NCBI GenBank assembly: GCA_965656785.1
Contig: CBFHLY010000041.1
Span: 1 to 16,864, forward strand
DNA: 16,864 bases
Direction of reading: 5' to 3'
Source: JALQTD01 sp965656785
GTDB lineage: Bacteria > Bacteroidota > Bacteroidia > Flavobacteriales_D > Sanyastnellaceae
Under the pieces are notes generated by a model. The model did no database searches. It worked only from the letters and a program-made list of their open reading frames with translations, and had not been told where the DNA came from. Every line of letters begins with the position of its first letter. The first letter of the stretch is position 1. Below are positions 8,334 to 15,313 of this stretch, piece by piece. Both the position numbers and the translations under genes were made by a program.

Positions 8334-10540
8334 CCCTCCGAGGCCCGGTCCACGGACCAAACCCCGTTCACGTTCAGCAACTTCTGACGCAGTTGTTCCA
8401 AGTGCTCGGTGTCGTGCACGAGCACTTTCACCCGCCCTTCAAACGTCCCGTCCTTCGATTCGAAGCTGATGGAGCGCATGTTCACGTGCATGTCGTCGGA
8501 GATGACCTTGGTGACCGCGTTCACGAGGCCCACGTCGTCGATGCCGTTGAAAATCAGGGTGACTTCGAATTGGACGGCTGCCTTCGAAGCCCAGCGGGCC
8601 TTCATGGTGCGGTAGGCGTACTTCGAGAGGAGGTTCGTGGCGTTGGGGCAATTGCGGCGGTGGACTTTGATGCCCCCAGAAACCGTCACGAATCCGAAGA
8701 CTTCGTCCCCTGGGATGGGATTGCAGCACGCCGCGAGCGTGTAGTCAACGCGTTGCATGCCCTCGCCGATGAGCAGCTCGTCGCCTTTTTCGGGGGGCGG
8801 AGCGACGCTCGGCACGTCGCGCGGTTCGGCGGGCTTCGTCCATTCGAACCGCCCTTGCTTGACGGTGAAGTCGTCAATGGCGTCGAGGTGAATGCGCTCC
8901 GTGGCGATGCGGTAGTAAAGTTCGTGCGGCGAATCCAGCTTCAGTTTGCGCAAGACGCTCTCGACGTTCGCGTTGACGAAATCGAGCCCCTCCTTCCGCA
9001 ACCATTTCCGGAACACGTCCTTTCCCTCTGAGGCGACCCGGCGCTCTTCCTCGCGCAGGGCGTGCCGGATCTTCGACCGGGCACTCGCCGTTTTCACGTA
9101 GCCGAGCCAATCCTCCTTTGGTTGCTGCTTTTTCGAGGTGATGATTTCGATTTGGTCTCCGCTTTCGAGCTCGTAACTCAGTGGAACCAGCTTGTGATTC
9201 ACCTTGCCTCCGATGCAGCGCGAGCCCACCTGCGTGTGCACGCGGAAGGCAAAATCCAGCGTCGTCGAACCCTTCGGCAGCGTGAACAAATCGCCGTTGG
9301 GCGTGAAGACGTAAATCTCGTCGTTGAACAGGTTCAGCTGGAACTCGTCGATGAACTGGAGCGCGTCCTCTTCGTTGCTTTCGAGGATTTCGCGGACCGA
9401 GTTGAGCCAAGCGTCCAGCGTGGGGGCTGCGGCGGCGCTGTCCTCCGCCTCGTCCTTGTAGCGCCAGTGGGCCGCGTAGCCTTTTTCGGCGATTTCGTCC
9501 ATGCGCTTGGAGCGGATTTGGACTTCGACCCACTTGCCGGTCGGTGACATCACCGTCGTGTGCAGGCTTTCGTAGCCGTTCGCCTTCGGAATGCTGATCC
9601 AGTCGCGGAGTCGGTCGGGATTCGGCTGGTAGAAGTCGGTGACGATGCTGTAGGTGCGCCATGCATCGGCCTTTTCCCGGTCTTGCGGCGTTTCGAGGAT
9701 GATGCGGATGGCGAAGACGTCGTACACTTCCTCGAAGCTGACCTTCTTCTTCTGCATCTTGTTCCAAATGCTGTATACGCTCTTCGTCCGGCCCTTGATT
9801 TCGAACTGGAAGCCGGCGTCCTCCAGCGCCCGCTTGATCGGGTTGCTGAAGCTGTTGACAAACCGCGTCCGCACGGCCCGCGTCTTGCGCAGCCGCGTTT
9901 CGATGTACTGGTAGTCCTCGGGTTCCTTGTATTTCAAGGACAAATCTTCCAACTCCGTCTTGATCGAATACAGCCCCATCCGATGCGCGAGCGGCGCGTA
10001 CATGAACAGCGTCTCCGAAGCGATCTTCTGTTGCTTGTCAGGGCGCATGTGCTCGAGCGTCCTCATGTTGTCGAGTCGGTCGGCGATTTTGATGAGGATG
10101 ACGCGCACGTCGTCGCTCATCGTGAGCAGCATTTTGCGGAAGTTCTCGGCTTGGGCGCTGGTGCCCGGCTCGAAGACCCCCGACATTTTCGTGAGGCCGT
10201 CGACGATGTTGCGCTCCTTTTTTCCGAAGAGGTGCTCGACGTCTTCGAGCGTCATGTAGGTGTCTTCGACCGTGTCGTGCAGCAGGGCACAAACGATGCT
10301 CGTGGTATCGAGGCCCATTTCCTCTGCGACCACGCGGGCCACGCTGATGGGGTGGTAGATGTACGGCTCCCCGCTCTTGCGCCGCATGTCCTTGTGCGCC
10401 TCCAACGCGATGTCGAAGGCCTTCCGGATTTTCTTGCGGCTCGCCCGGTCCTTGCTGTGTGTGGCCGTGCGCAACAGCCCGCGATACCGCCTCAGGATTT
10501 CGCGCTTCTCTGCTTCTAAGTCAATCGCCCGTGCTTCCAT
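8330..10540 (-). CDS. rel: Bifunctional (p)ppGpp synthetase/hydrolase (Rel/SpoT)
   Basis: The protein has 736 aa with the full long-RSH layout. An HD hydrolase domain (about 60-165) carries YHPISVA (H63), LLHDTVED (87-93, HDxxED intact) and KIADRLDNMRT (151-161). A synthetase domain (about 235-360) carries GRTKSVYSIWNKM, VYDVFAIRI, NGYESLHTTV (321-330) and EVQIRS (339-344). The TGS domain starts near 407 (IYVFTPNGDLFTLPKG), followed by the helical region, a CC motif AACCNPIPGD (603-612) with HRRNC (627-631), and a C-terminal ACT domain. Both active sites appear intact, so synthesis and hydrolysis are expected. ATG at 10540 was chosen; a GTG 30 bases earlier lies in a promoter-like/inverted-repeat region. 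It follows cysN by 49 bp on the same strand and its stop overlaps that of glyA. Confidence 0.97.
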   Translation of the reverse strand: MEARAIDLEAEKREILRRYRGLLRTATHSKDRASRKKIRKAFDIALEAHKDMRRKSGEPYIYHPISVARVVAEEMGLDTTSIVCALLHDTVEDTYMTLEDVEHLFGKKERNIVDGLTKMSGVFEPGTSAQAENFRKMLLTMSDDVRVILIKIADRLDNMRTLEHMRPDKQQKIASETLFMYAPLAHRMGLYSIKTELEDLSLKYKEPEDYQYIETRLRKTRAVRTRFVNSFSNPIKRALEDAGFQFEIKGRTKSVYSIWNKMQKKKVSFEEVYDVFAIRIILETPQDREKADAWRTYSIVTDFYQPNPDRLRDWISIPKANGYESLHTTVMSPTGKWVEVQIRSKRMDEIAEKGYAAHWRYKDEAEDSAAAAPTLDAWLNSVREILESNEEDALQFIDEFQLNLFNDEIYVFTPNGDLFTLPKGSTTLDFAFRVHTQVGSRCIGGKVNHKLVPLSYELESGDQIEIITSKKQQPKEDWLGYVKTASARSKIRHALREEERRVASEGKDVFRKWLRKEGLDFVNANVESVLRKLKLDSPHELYYRIATERIHLDAIDDFTVKQGRFEWTKPAEPRDVPSVAPPPEKGDELLIGEGMQRVDYTLAACCNPIPGDEVFGFVTVSGGIKVHRRNCPNATNLLSKYAYRTMKARWASKAAVQFEVTLIFNGIDDVGLVNAVTKVISDDMHVNMRSISFESKDGTFEGRVKVLVHDTEHLEQLRQKLLNVNGVWSVDRASEG

Positions 10541-10544
10541 GCCG

Positions 10545-10573
10545 TGTGTGCTCTTCGCCAAATATCGCACACA
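10545..10573 (-). promoter_or_regulatory. Inverted repeat and promoter-like box in the rel leader
   Basis: TGTGTGC and GCACACA (7 bp, 15-base spacer) flank a GATATTTG box (10566-10559, minus strand; one mismatch to TAnnTTTG). The repeat ends 4 bases before the rel ATG at 10540. It could be an operator over an internal rel promoter, or a leader hairpin affecting initiation. The sequence alone does not decide this. Confidence 0.3.
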
Positions 10574-10589
10574 TTGCCGGCACCCCCAC

Positions 10590-11855
10590 TCACAAATTCA
10601 GCACCCCCGCTGCCACGGTCAACCCGGAATGCGGATCGACGAGGATGAACGAACCGGTGGTGCGGTTTTCGCGGTAGTCGTCGACCAGGATCGGAGTGGA
10701 CAACCGAATGTGCACCCGAACGATGTCGTTCATCGTGATTTGGTCAAATTCCTCCTCCCGGTGCAAGGTGTTGATGTCGAGCTTGTAGTGCACCTTCTTG
10801 ATGATGGCCTTCGCCTCGGTGCACGTGTGGCGCAGGATGTAGCGCGCTGCCGGATTCAGGGGCTCGTCGCTCAGCCAGCAGAGCCGCGTGTCGAGGTCCT
10901 GGGTGCTGGTCGGCTGGTTGTGTTCGCGCACGATCATGTCGCCCCGCGACACGTCCACGTCATCTTCCAGCGCCACCGTTACGCTCAACGGCGGAAACGC
11001 CTTCGCCAGCACCTTGTTGCCCAATCGGATTTCCCGGATGCGCGAGGTCATGCCACTGGGCAAAATCGTTACGTCATCGCCGGGTTTGAACACCCCGCTG
11101 GCGATGCGGCCTGCGTAGCCCCGGAAGTCGCGGGCCTCGTCGATTTGGGGACGGATGACCGATTGCACGGGGAAGCGGCAGTCCTGCAAATTGCGGTCGG
11201 AAGCCACGAACACTTCTTCGAGGTGGTTCAGCAACGAGCCGCCCGTGTGCCACGGCATGTGCTCGCTCGCGTCCACCACGTTGTCTCCGAGGAGTGCGCT
11301 GATGGGAATGAACTTGATGTCGGGAATGTCGAGGCGCGAGCTGAAGCTCCGGTAGGCACTTACGATTTCGCGGAATCGATCCTCGGACCAGTCCACGAGG
11401 TCCATTTTGTTCACGCAGACCACGACGTGCTTGATGCCGAGCATGCTGGCGATGAAGCTGTGCCGGTGCGTTTGTTCGAGCAGCCCGTGGCGCGCATCCA
11501 CGAGGATGATGGCCAAATCCGCAGTCGAAGCCCCGGTCACCATGTTCCGGGTGTATTGGATGTGTCCCGGCGTATCGGCGATGATGAACTTGCGCTTCGG
11601 CGTGGCGAAGTAGCGGTAGGCCACGTCGATGGTGATGCCTTGTTCGCGTTCCGCCCGCAAGCCATCGGTGAGGAGGCTCAGGTCGGCGTGTTCGAGGCCT
11701 TTTTGGGCGCTCGATGCGGTTACGGCTTCGAGTTGGTCTTCAAAGATGCTTTTCGAATCGTGCAGCAACCGCCCGATCAACGTGCTTTTGCCATCGTCTA
11801 CGCTGCCGGCTGTGGTGAAGCGCAGCAGGCTGTTGGTGGTGGGTTGAGAGCTCAT
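10590..11855 (-). CDS. cysN: Sulfate adenylyltransferase subunit 1 (GTPase subunit)
   Basis: The protein has 421 aa with no fused APS kinase domain. CysN is the regulatory GTPase of ATP sulfurylase; GTP hydrolysis drives APS formation by CysD. The translation-factor GTPase motifs are all visible: P-loop AGSVDDGKST (16-25), EREQGITIDVAYRYF (69-83), DTPGH (94-98), NKMD (149-152) and PISAL (184-188), followed by two beta-barrel domains resembling EF-Tu domains 2 and 3. Its ATG shares one base with the cysD stop (TGATG), so translation is coupled. It is the last gene of the tightly packed run before rel. Confidence 0.97.
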   Translation of the reverse strand: MSSQPTTNSLLRFTTAGSVDDGKSTLIGRLLHDSKSIFEDQLEAVTASSAQKGLEHADLSLLTDGLRAEREQGITIDVAYRYFATPKRKFIIADTPGHIQYTRNMVTGASTADLAIILVDARHGLLEQTHRHSFIASMLGIKHVVVCVNKMDLVDWSEDRFREIVSAYRSFSSRLDIPDIKFIPISALLGDNVVDASEHMPWHTGGSLLNHLEEVFVASDRNLQDCRFPVQSVIRPQIDEARDFRGYAGRIASGVFKPGDDVTILPSGMTSRIREIRLGNKVLAKAFPPLSVTVALEDDVDVSRGDMIVREHNQPTSTQDLDTRLCWLSDEPLNPAARYILRHTCTEAKAIIKKVHYKLDINTLHREEEFDQITMNDIVRVHIRLSTPILVDDYRENRTTGSFILVDPHSGLTVAAGVLNL

Positions 11856-12763
11856 CAGAAGTACCCTTCTTTTTTGCGGTCTTCCATGGCGGAAGAGCTG
11901 CGTTTGTCGTCCATGCGGCCACCGCGCTCGGTGATGCGGGTGGCGGCGACTTCCGCGGTGATTTTTTCCAAGGTGTCGGCGTCGCTTTCAATGGCGCCCG
12001 TGATCGTGAGGTCGCCGAGGGTCCGGAAGCGCACTTGCATCGTGACCGGTTGTTCGTCCGGCTTCAGGTTGAGGTACTCGCTGTGGGCGAGGATCGTGGT
12101 GCCGCGCACGATGCATTCGCGTTCGTGGGCGAAGTAGAGCGACGGCAAATCGATTTGTTCCCGGGTGATGTAATTCCAAATGTCGAGTTCCGTCCAATTG
12201 TTCAACGGAAACACCCGGAAATGCTCGCCCGGGCGGTGCTTGCCATTGAACAAATTCCACAACTCCGGACGCTGGTTCTTCGGGTCCCACTGGCCGAAAT
12301 CGTCCCGGTGTGAAAAGAACCGTTCCTTCGCCCGGGCCTTCTCCTCGTCCCGCCGCGCCCCGCCGATGCACGCATCGAACGCGTGCTCCTCGATCGTGTT
12401 CAGCAACGTCGTGGTCTGCAAGCGGTTGCGGCTCGCATGCGCCCCCGTCTCCTCCTTCACGAGGCCGTCGTCGATGGTCTGCTGGACGCTCCCGACGATG
12501 AGGCGAACGCCCAGTCGGTCGACGAGCTCATCGCGGAAGGCGAGGGTTTCGGGGAAGTTGTGGCCGGTGTCAATGTGCACGAGCGGCATCGGGATGCGGG
12601 CGGGCGCGAACGCTTTGGCCGCCAAATGCGTGACCACGATGCTGTCTTTTCCTCCGCTGAACAGGATGGCCGGTCGCTCGAATTGGGCGGCGACTTCCCG
12701 GATGACGTAGATCGATTCCGCCTCGAGTTCGTCGAGGTGGTCGAGGTTGTAGTCGATGTTCAT
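11855..12763 (-). CDS. cysD: Sulfate adenylyltransferase subunit 2 (catalytic)
   Basis: The protein has 302 aa, the usual length. CysD transfers AMP from ATP to sulfate to give APS, in a complex with CysN. The PP-loop is ILFSGGKDSIVV (33-44). Other family marks are LVHIDTGHNFPET (61-73), IGGARRDEEKARAKER (133-148), FRVFPLNNWTELDIW (182-196), LYFAHER (209-215), and the conserved tail ERGGRMDD...KKEGYF. ATG at 12763 was chosen over earlier in-frame codons because it gives the standard N-terminus and forms a 4-bp ATGA overlap with the DUF2061 gene. No PAPS or APS reductase is present in the window, so the fate of the product is not shown here. Confidence 0.97.
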   Translation of the reverse strand: MNIDYNLDHLDELEAESIYVIREVAAQFERPAILFSGGKDSIVVTHLAAKAFAPARIPMPLVHIDTGHNFPETLAFRDELVDRLGVRLIVGSVQQTIDDGLVKEETGAHASRNRLQTTTLLNTIEEHAFDACIGGARRDEEKARAKERFFSHRDDFGQWDPKNQRPELWNLFNGKHRPGEHFRVFPLNNWTELDIWNYITREQIDLPSLYFAHERECIVRGTTILAHSEYLNLKPDEQPVTMQVRFRTLGDLTITGAIESDADTLEKITAEVAATRITERGGRMDDKRSSSAMEDRKKEGYF

Positions 12764-12996
12764 GGGTTGTTGTTGTCTTTTTCGCGGCCGAGTTGACCAA
12801 ATTTGAACCACGCTCGCTCGTGCAGGTAATACAAGACCATCTTCGTGATTACCTCGAACCCGCCGATGGTCGCTCCCACTCGGACGTCGCCCGACACGAG
12901 CCACCCGATCAAGATGGTGTCGATGGTGCCCACGATGCGCCACGTCACGCTTTTTGCGATGTGGCGGTAGTGGGACTGCTTCGGTTCGAGGCTCAT
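12760..12996 (-). CDS. DUF2061 small membrane protein
   Basis: The protein has 78 aa. Family marks are KSVTWRIVGTIDTILIGWLV (15-34) and IGGFEVITKMVLYYLHERAW (44-63). Two hydrophobic segments (about 22-34 and 42-58) suggest two membrane helices in the inner membrane. DUF2061 proteins have no proven function but often lie beside sulfate-activation genes, as here, between cysC and cysD with 4-bp ATGA overlaps at both ends. A role linked to sulfate, such as transport or anchoring, is inferred from context only. Confidence 0.9.
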   Translation of the reverse strand: MSLEPKQSHYRHIAKSVTWRIVGTIDTILIGWLVSGDVRVGATIGGFEVITKMVLYYLHERAWFKFGQLGREKDNNNP

Positions 12997-13445
12997 GATC
13001 GGTGGGGGAGTTGCACGCGTTCGAGCACGTCGTCCACGCAGGCAGCGATGTCGCGGTCGGTGGTGTCGATGTCGATGAAATCGGCGACCGGGGCTTCGTA
13101 GTCCTTCGCGGCCTTGTCTTCGCGCCCGCGCACTTCCGAGGTGTGCACGTAGACTTCGGTCACCGGCGCCACGGCCTTCAGTTCCTCTCGGATGGCCCGG
13201 TAGGGCGCGACCAAGGAGACCACGGCGATTTGGCCTTTGTTGTGCAGGTAGTGGGCGATGGTTTGGGCTCGGCGGATGTTCGCCTCGCGGCCGGCGCGGC
13301 TGTAATCCGCATTGGAGGTCAGGGAGCGCAAATCGTCGCCGTCAACGTGAAACGGCTCATGCCCCGCGGCCTTCAGCCGCTCAATGAGGGCGAGGGCGAG
13401 GGTTGTTTTTCCGTGGCCGGGTTGGCCTGTAAACCAGAAAATCAT
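12993..13445 (-). CDS. cysC: Short adenylylsulfate kinase-like protein
   Basis: The protein has 150 aa, clearly shorter than classical APS kinase (about 200 aa). The P-loop is FTGQPGHGKTT (5-15). Further APS-kinase-like features follow in order: HVDGDDLR (33-40), REANIRRAQTIAHYL (53-67), VSLVAPYRAIREELK (76-90), and EVYVHTSEVRGRED (97-110). The reaction would be ATP plus APS giving PAPS. PAPS serves sulfite production or sulfotransferases. Its place in an operon with cysD and cysN supports this role; the short length and altered P-loop leave some doubt about substrate. It starts 4 bp after the purA stop and overlaps the DUF2061 gene by 4 bp. Confidence 0.85.
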   Translation of the reverse strand: MIFWFTGQPGHGKTTLALALIERLKAAGHEPFHVDGDDLRSLTSNADYSRAGREANIRRAQTIAHYLHNKGQIAVVSLVAPYRAIREELKAVAPVTEVYVHTSEVRGREDKAAKDYEAPVADFIDIDTTDRDIAACVDDVLERVQLPHRS

Positions 13446-13449
13446 GTCT

Positions 13450-14739
13450 TCACTTACGGCCGTTGCGGAGAATGGTTTGCTTCCGATCCGGACCCACGGA
13501 CAAAATGCTTACGGGAATGCCGGTCTCCCGCTCGATCATGGCGGTGTAGTCCTTCAGGCTTTGGGGCAATTCCGACTCTTCGGTGATTCCGGTCAAATCC
13601 TCCGTCCACCCGGGATGCTCCTCGTAAATCGGGGTGACTTCGTCGGGGTTGATGCCGAACGGCAAGTAATCGATGCGCTCGCCGTCGTGGAGGTAGTGCG
13701 TGCACACTTGGATGGTGTCGAACGCGCTCAGGACGTCGGATTTCATCATGGCGAGTTCCGTCGCCCCGTTGATCATCGCGGCGTACTTGAGCTGCGGCAA
13801 GTCCAACCAGCCCGTGCGGCGCGGCCGTCCGGTGGTCGCCCCGAATTCCCCGCCCGCTTGGCGCAGGGCCTCGCCTTCGGCGTTGTCGAGTTCGGTCGGG
13901 AACGGTCCCGATCCGACGCGCGTGCAGTACGCCTTGAAGATGCCGATGACCTCCCCGATGCGGTTGGGCGCGATGCCCAATCCCGTGCACGCGCCCGCCG
14001 TCACCGTGTTCGATGACGTGACGAACGGATACGTTCCGAAGTCGATGTCCAGCATCGTGCCTTGCGCCCCCTCCGCGAGGATGCGTTTCCCAGCGGCCAG
14101 GGCCTCGTTGAGGAAGTGCTCGCTGTCGATGAGGCGCAGTCCCTTCAGGAACGCCACGGCGTCGAGCCACTCCGCTTCGGCTTCTTCGAGGCTGAACGGC
14201 GTGGGCACGTCGTCCCCAAAGGCGGCGAGCATTCCGAGGTGCTTCTGCTTCAACGCGTCGTAACGCGCGGCGAACTGGTCGCTGAGCAGGTCGCCGACGC
14301 GGAGGCCGTTGCGTCCTGTTTTGTCCATGTACGTCGGGCCGATGCCTTTCAGCGTCGAGCCGATCTTCGCCTTGCCTTTCGCGTGCTCGCTGGCCGCGTC
14401 GAGCAACCGGTGCGTGGGCAAAATCAGGTGCGCCTTCTTCGAAATGCACAGGTTCGCCGTGGGGTCCACGTCCCGCGCTTGGAGCGCTTCGATTTCCTTG
14501 TGGAAAATGACGGGGTCGATGACGACGCCGTTGCCCACCACGTTCTGCTTGTCCGGGTGGAACACGCCGCTCGGAATCGTGTGCAACACGTGTTTCGTGC
14601 CGTTGAAAATCAGGGTGTGGCCCGCATTGGGACCTCCTTGGAAACGGGCGATGACGTCGTAATCGGGCGTGAGCACGTCCACGATTTTGCCTTTGCCTTC
14701 GTCTCCCCATTGAAGACCGAGCAGCACATCAACTTTCAT
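13450..14739 (-). CDS. purA: Adenylosuccinate synthetase
   Basis: The protein has 429 aa. PurA joins IMP and aspartate using GTP to form adenylosuccinate, the first committed step to AMP, in the cytoplasm. Marks: QWGDEGKGKIVD (10-21) with catalytic D13, GGPNAGHT (35-42) with H41, STLKGIGPTY (128-137), LAEGAQGTMLDIDFGTYPFV (221-240), TGRPRRTGWLD (303-313), and VGPDRK near the end. ATG at 14739 gives the standard N-terminus and a 4-bp ATGA overlap with the fur stop; upstream in-frame sequence does not resemble the family. PurA is inhibited by (p)ppGpp in several bacteria, which is of interest because rel lies in the same gene run. Confidence 0.98.
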   Translation of the reverse strand: MKVDVLLGLQWGDEGKGKIVDVLTPDYDVIARFQGGPNAGHTLIFNGTKHVLHTIPSGVFHPDKQNVVGNGVVIDPVIFHKEIEALQARDVDPTANLCISKKAHLILPTHRLLDAASEHAKGKAKIGSTLKGIGPTYMDKTGRNGLRVGDLLSDQFAARYDALKQKHLGMLAAFGDDVPTPFSLEEAEAEWLDAVAFLKGLRLIDSEHFLNEALAAGKRILAEGAQGTMLDIDFGTYPFVTSSNTVTAGACTGLGIAPNRIGEVIGIFKAYCTRVGSGPFPTELDNAEGEALRQAGGEFGATTGRPRRTGWLDLPQLKYAAMINGATELAMMKSDVLSAFDTIQVCTHYLHDGERIDYLPFGINPDEVTPIYEEHPGWTEDLTGITEESELPQSLKDYTAMIERETGIPVSILSVGPDRKQTILRNGRK

Positions 14740-15206
14740 GAGCGGGTAGGGGTTGGCGCAGCGCCGTCGTCGGTCCGCTTGCGCGCATAAATGTTCAGGG
14801 AATGGTGCAGCACTTCCACCCCGAAGAGGTCCTCGATGGTGGCCTTGATTTGCTGGATCCGCGGGTCGCAGAATTCGAGCACTTCGCCCGTGTCCGCAAT
14901 GATGACGTGGTCGTGTTGCTGCACGCGGTGGCTCCGTTCGAATTGGGCCATCTTGTCGCCGAATTGGTGTTTTCTGACCAAACGGCAGTCCATCAGCAAC
15001 TCCAGCGTGTTGTACAACGTCGCCCGCGACACCCGGTAATTCCGGGACTTCATCGTGCCGTAAAGCGACTCGATGTCGAAGTGCCCTTCGTAAGCGTACA
15101 CCTCCGACAGGATGGCAAAGCGCTCCGGCGTTTTGCGGTGGCCATGGGATTCGAGGTACTCCTCGAAAATTTGGCGGACTTGTTCCTGGATGGGAAGTGA
15201 TGACAT
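14736..15206 (-). CDS. fur: Fur-family transcriptional regulator, Bacteroidota type
   Basis: The protein has 156 aa. The DNA-binding part shows HRKTPERFAIL (23-33), GHFDIESLYGTMK (41-53), and the recognition-helix region YRVSRATLYNTLELL (57-71). The dimer/metal part has QQHDHVIIADTGEVLEFCDP (96-115). H98, H100, E111 and H134/H135 are candidate metal ligands. The CxxC pairs that hold structural zinc in E. coli Fur are absent: the first is replaced by ADTG and the tail has none. This matches my recollection of Bacteroidota Fur proteins encoded beside purA. The target metal (iron, zinc or other) cannot be set from sequence. It is the first gene of the run and overlaps purA by 4 bp. Confidence 0.9.
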   Translation of the reverse strand: MSSLPIQEQVRQIFEEYLESHGHRKTPERFAILSEVYAYEGHFDIESLYGTMKSRNYRVSRATLYNTLELLMDCRLVRKHQFGDKMAQFERSHRVQQHDHVIIADTGEVLEFCDPRIQQIKATIEDLFGVEVLHHSLNIYARKRTDDGAAPTPTRS

Positions 15207-15234
15207 GCGCTCCGAACAGGCGGCGATTAAGTCG

Positions 15235-15242
15235 CGAAGATA
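15235..15242 (-). promoter_or_regulatory. -7 box of the fur-purA-cys operon
   Basis: TATCTTCG on the minus strand, 28 bases before the fur ATG at 15206. It shares the TAnnTTCG form with the two small-gene promoters at 6477 and 6956. No clear -33 box is seen. No Fur-box-like palindrome was recognised next to it. Confidence 0.4.
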
Positions 15243-15301
15243 GCAACCGCATCGGGATTCACCCGCCTCAATTGCGTTCGTTTTCGTGCAGGCTGTGGCC
15301 G

Positions 15302-15309
15302 TAACTTGC
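15302..15309 (+). promoter_or_regulatory. Weak promoter-like box before the fumarylacetoacetase gene
   Basis: TAACTTGC resembles TAnnTTTG in six of eight positions. TTCG at 15277-15280 is 21 bases upstream. The ATG follows after only 4 bases, so a transcript would be nearly leaderless. The evidence is weak. Confidence 0.2.
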
Positions 15310-15313
15310 TGGC

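Noticed and set aside
8347..8358. Hairpin GGTCC-AC-GGACC as a terminator for glyA
   Set aside because: A 2-base loop is too tight for the full stem, there is no T-run, and the sequence is coding in rel.
7260..8360. A 366-codon minus-strand frame opposite glyA
   Set aside because: GlyA motifs and the PLP lysine are intact on the plus strand; this frame shows no family features.
10359..12137. A 592-codon open frame on the plus strand
   Set aside because: It is antisense to rel, cysN and cysD, all with complete family motifs. Its translation is rich in Val, Arg and His with no recognisable domain, as expected from the opposite strand of high-GC coding DNA.
14740..15252. N-terminal extension of purA giving a 600-aa product
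   Set aside because: The extension is an out-of-frame reading of the fur gene. PurA of normal length starts at 14739 with its standard N-terminus.
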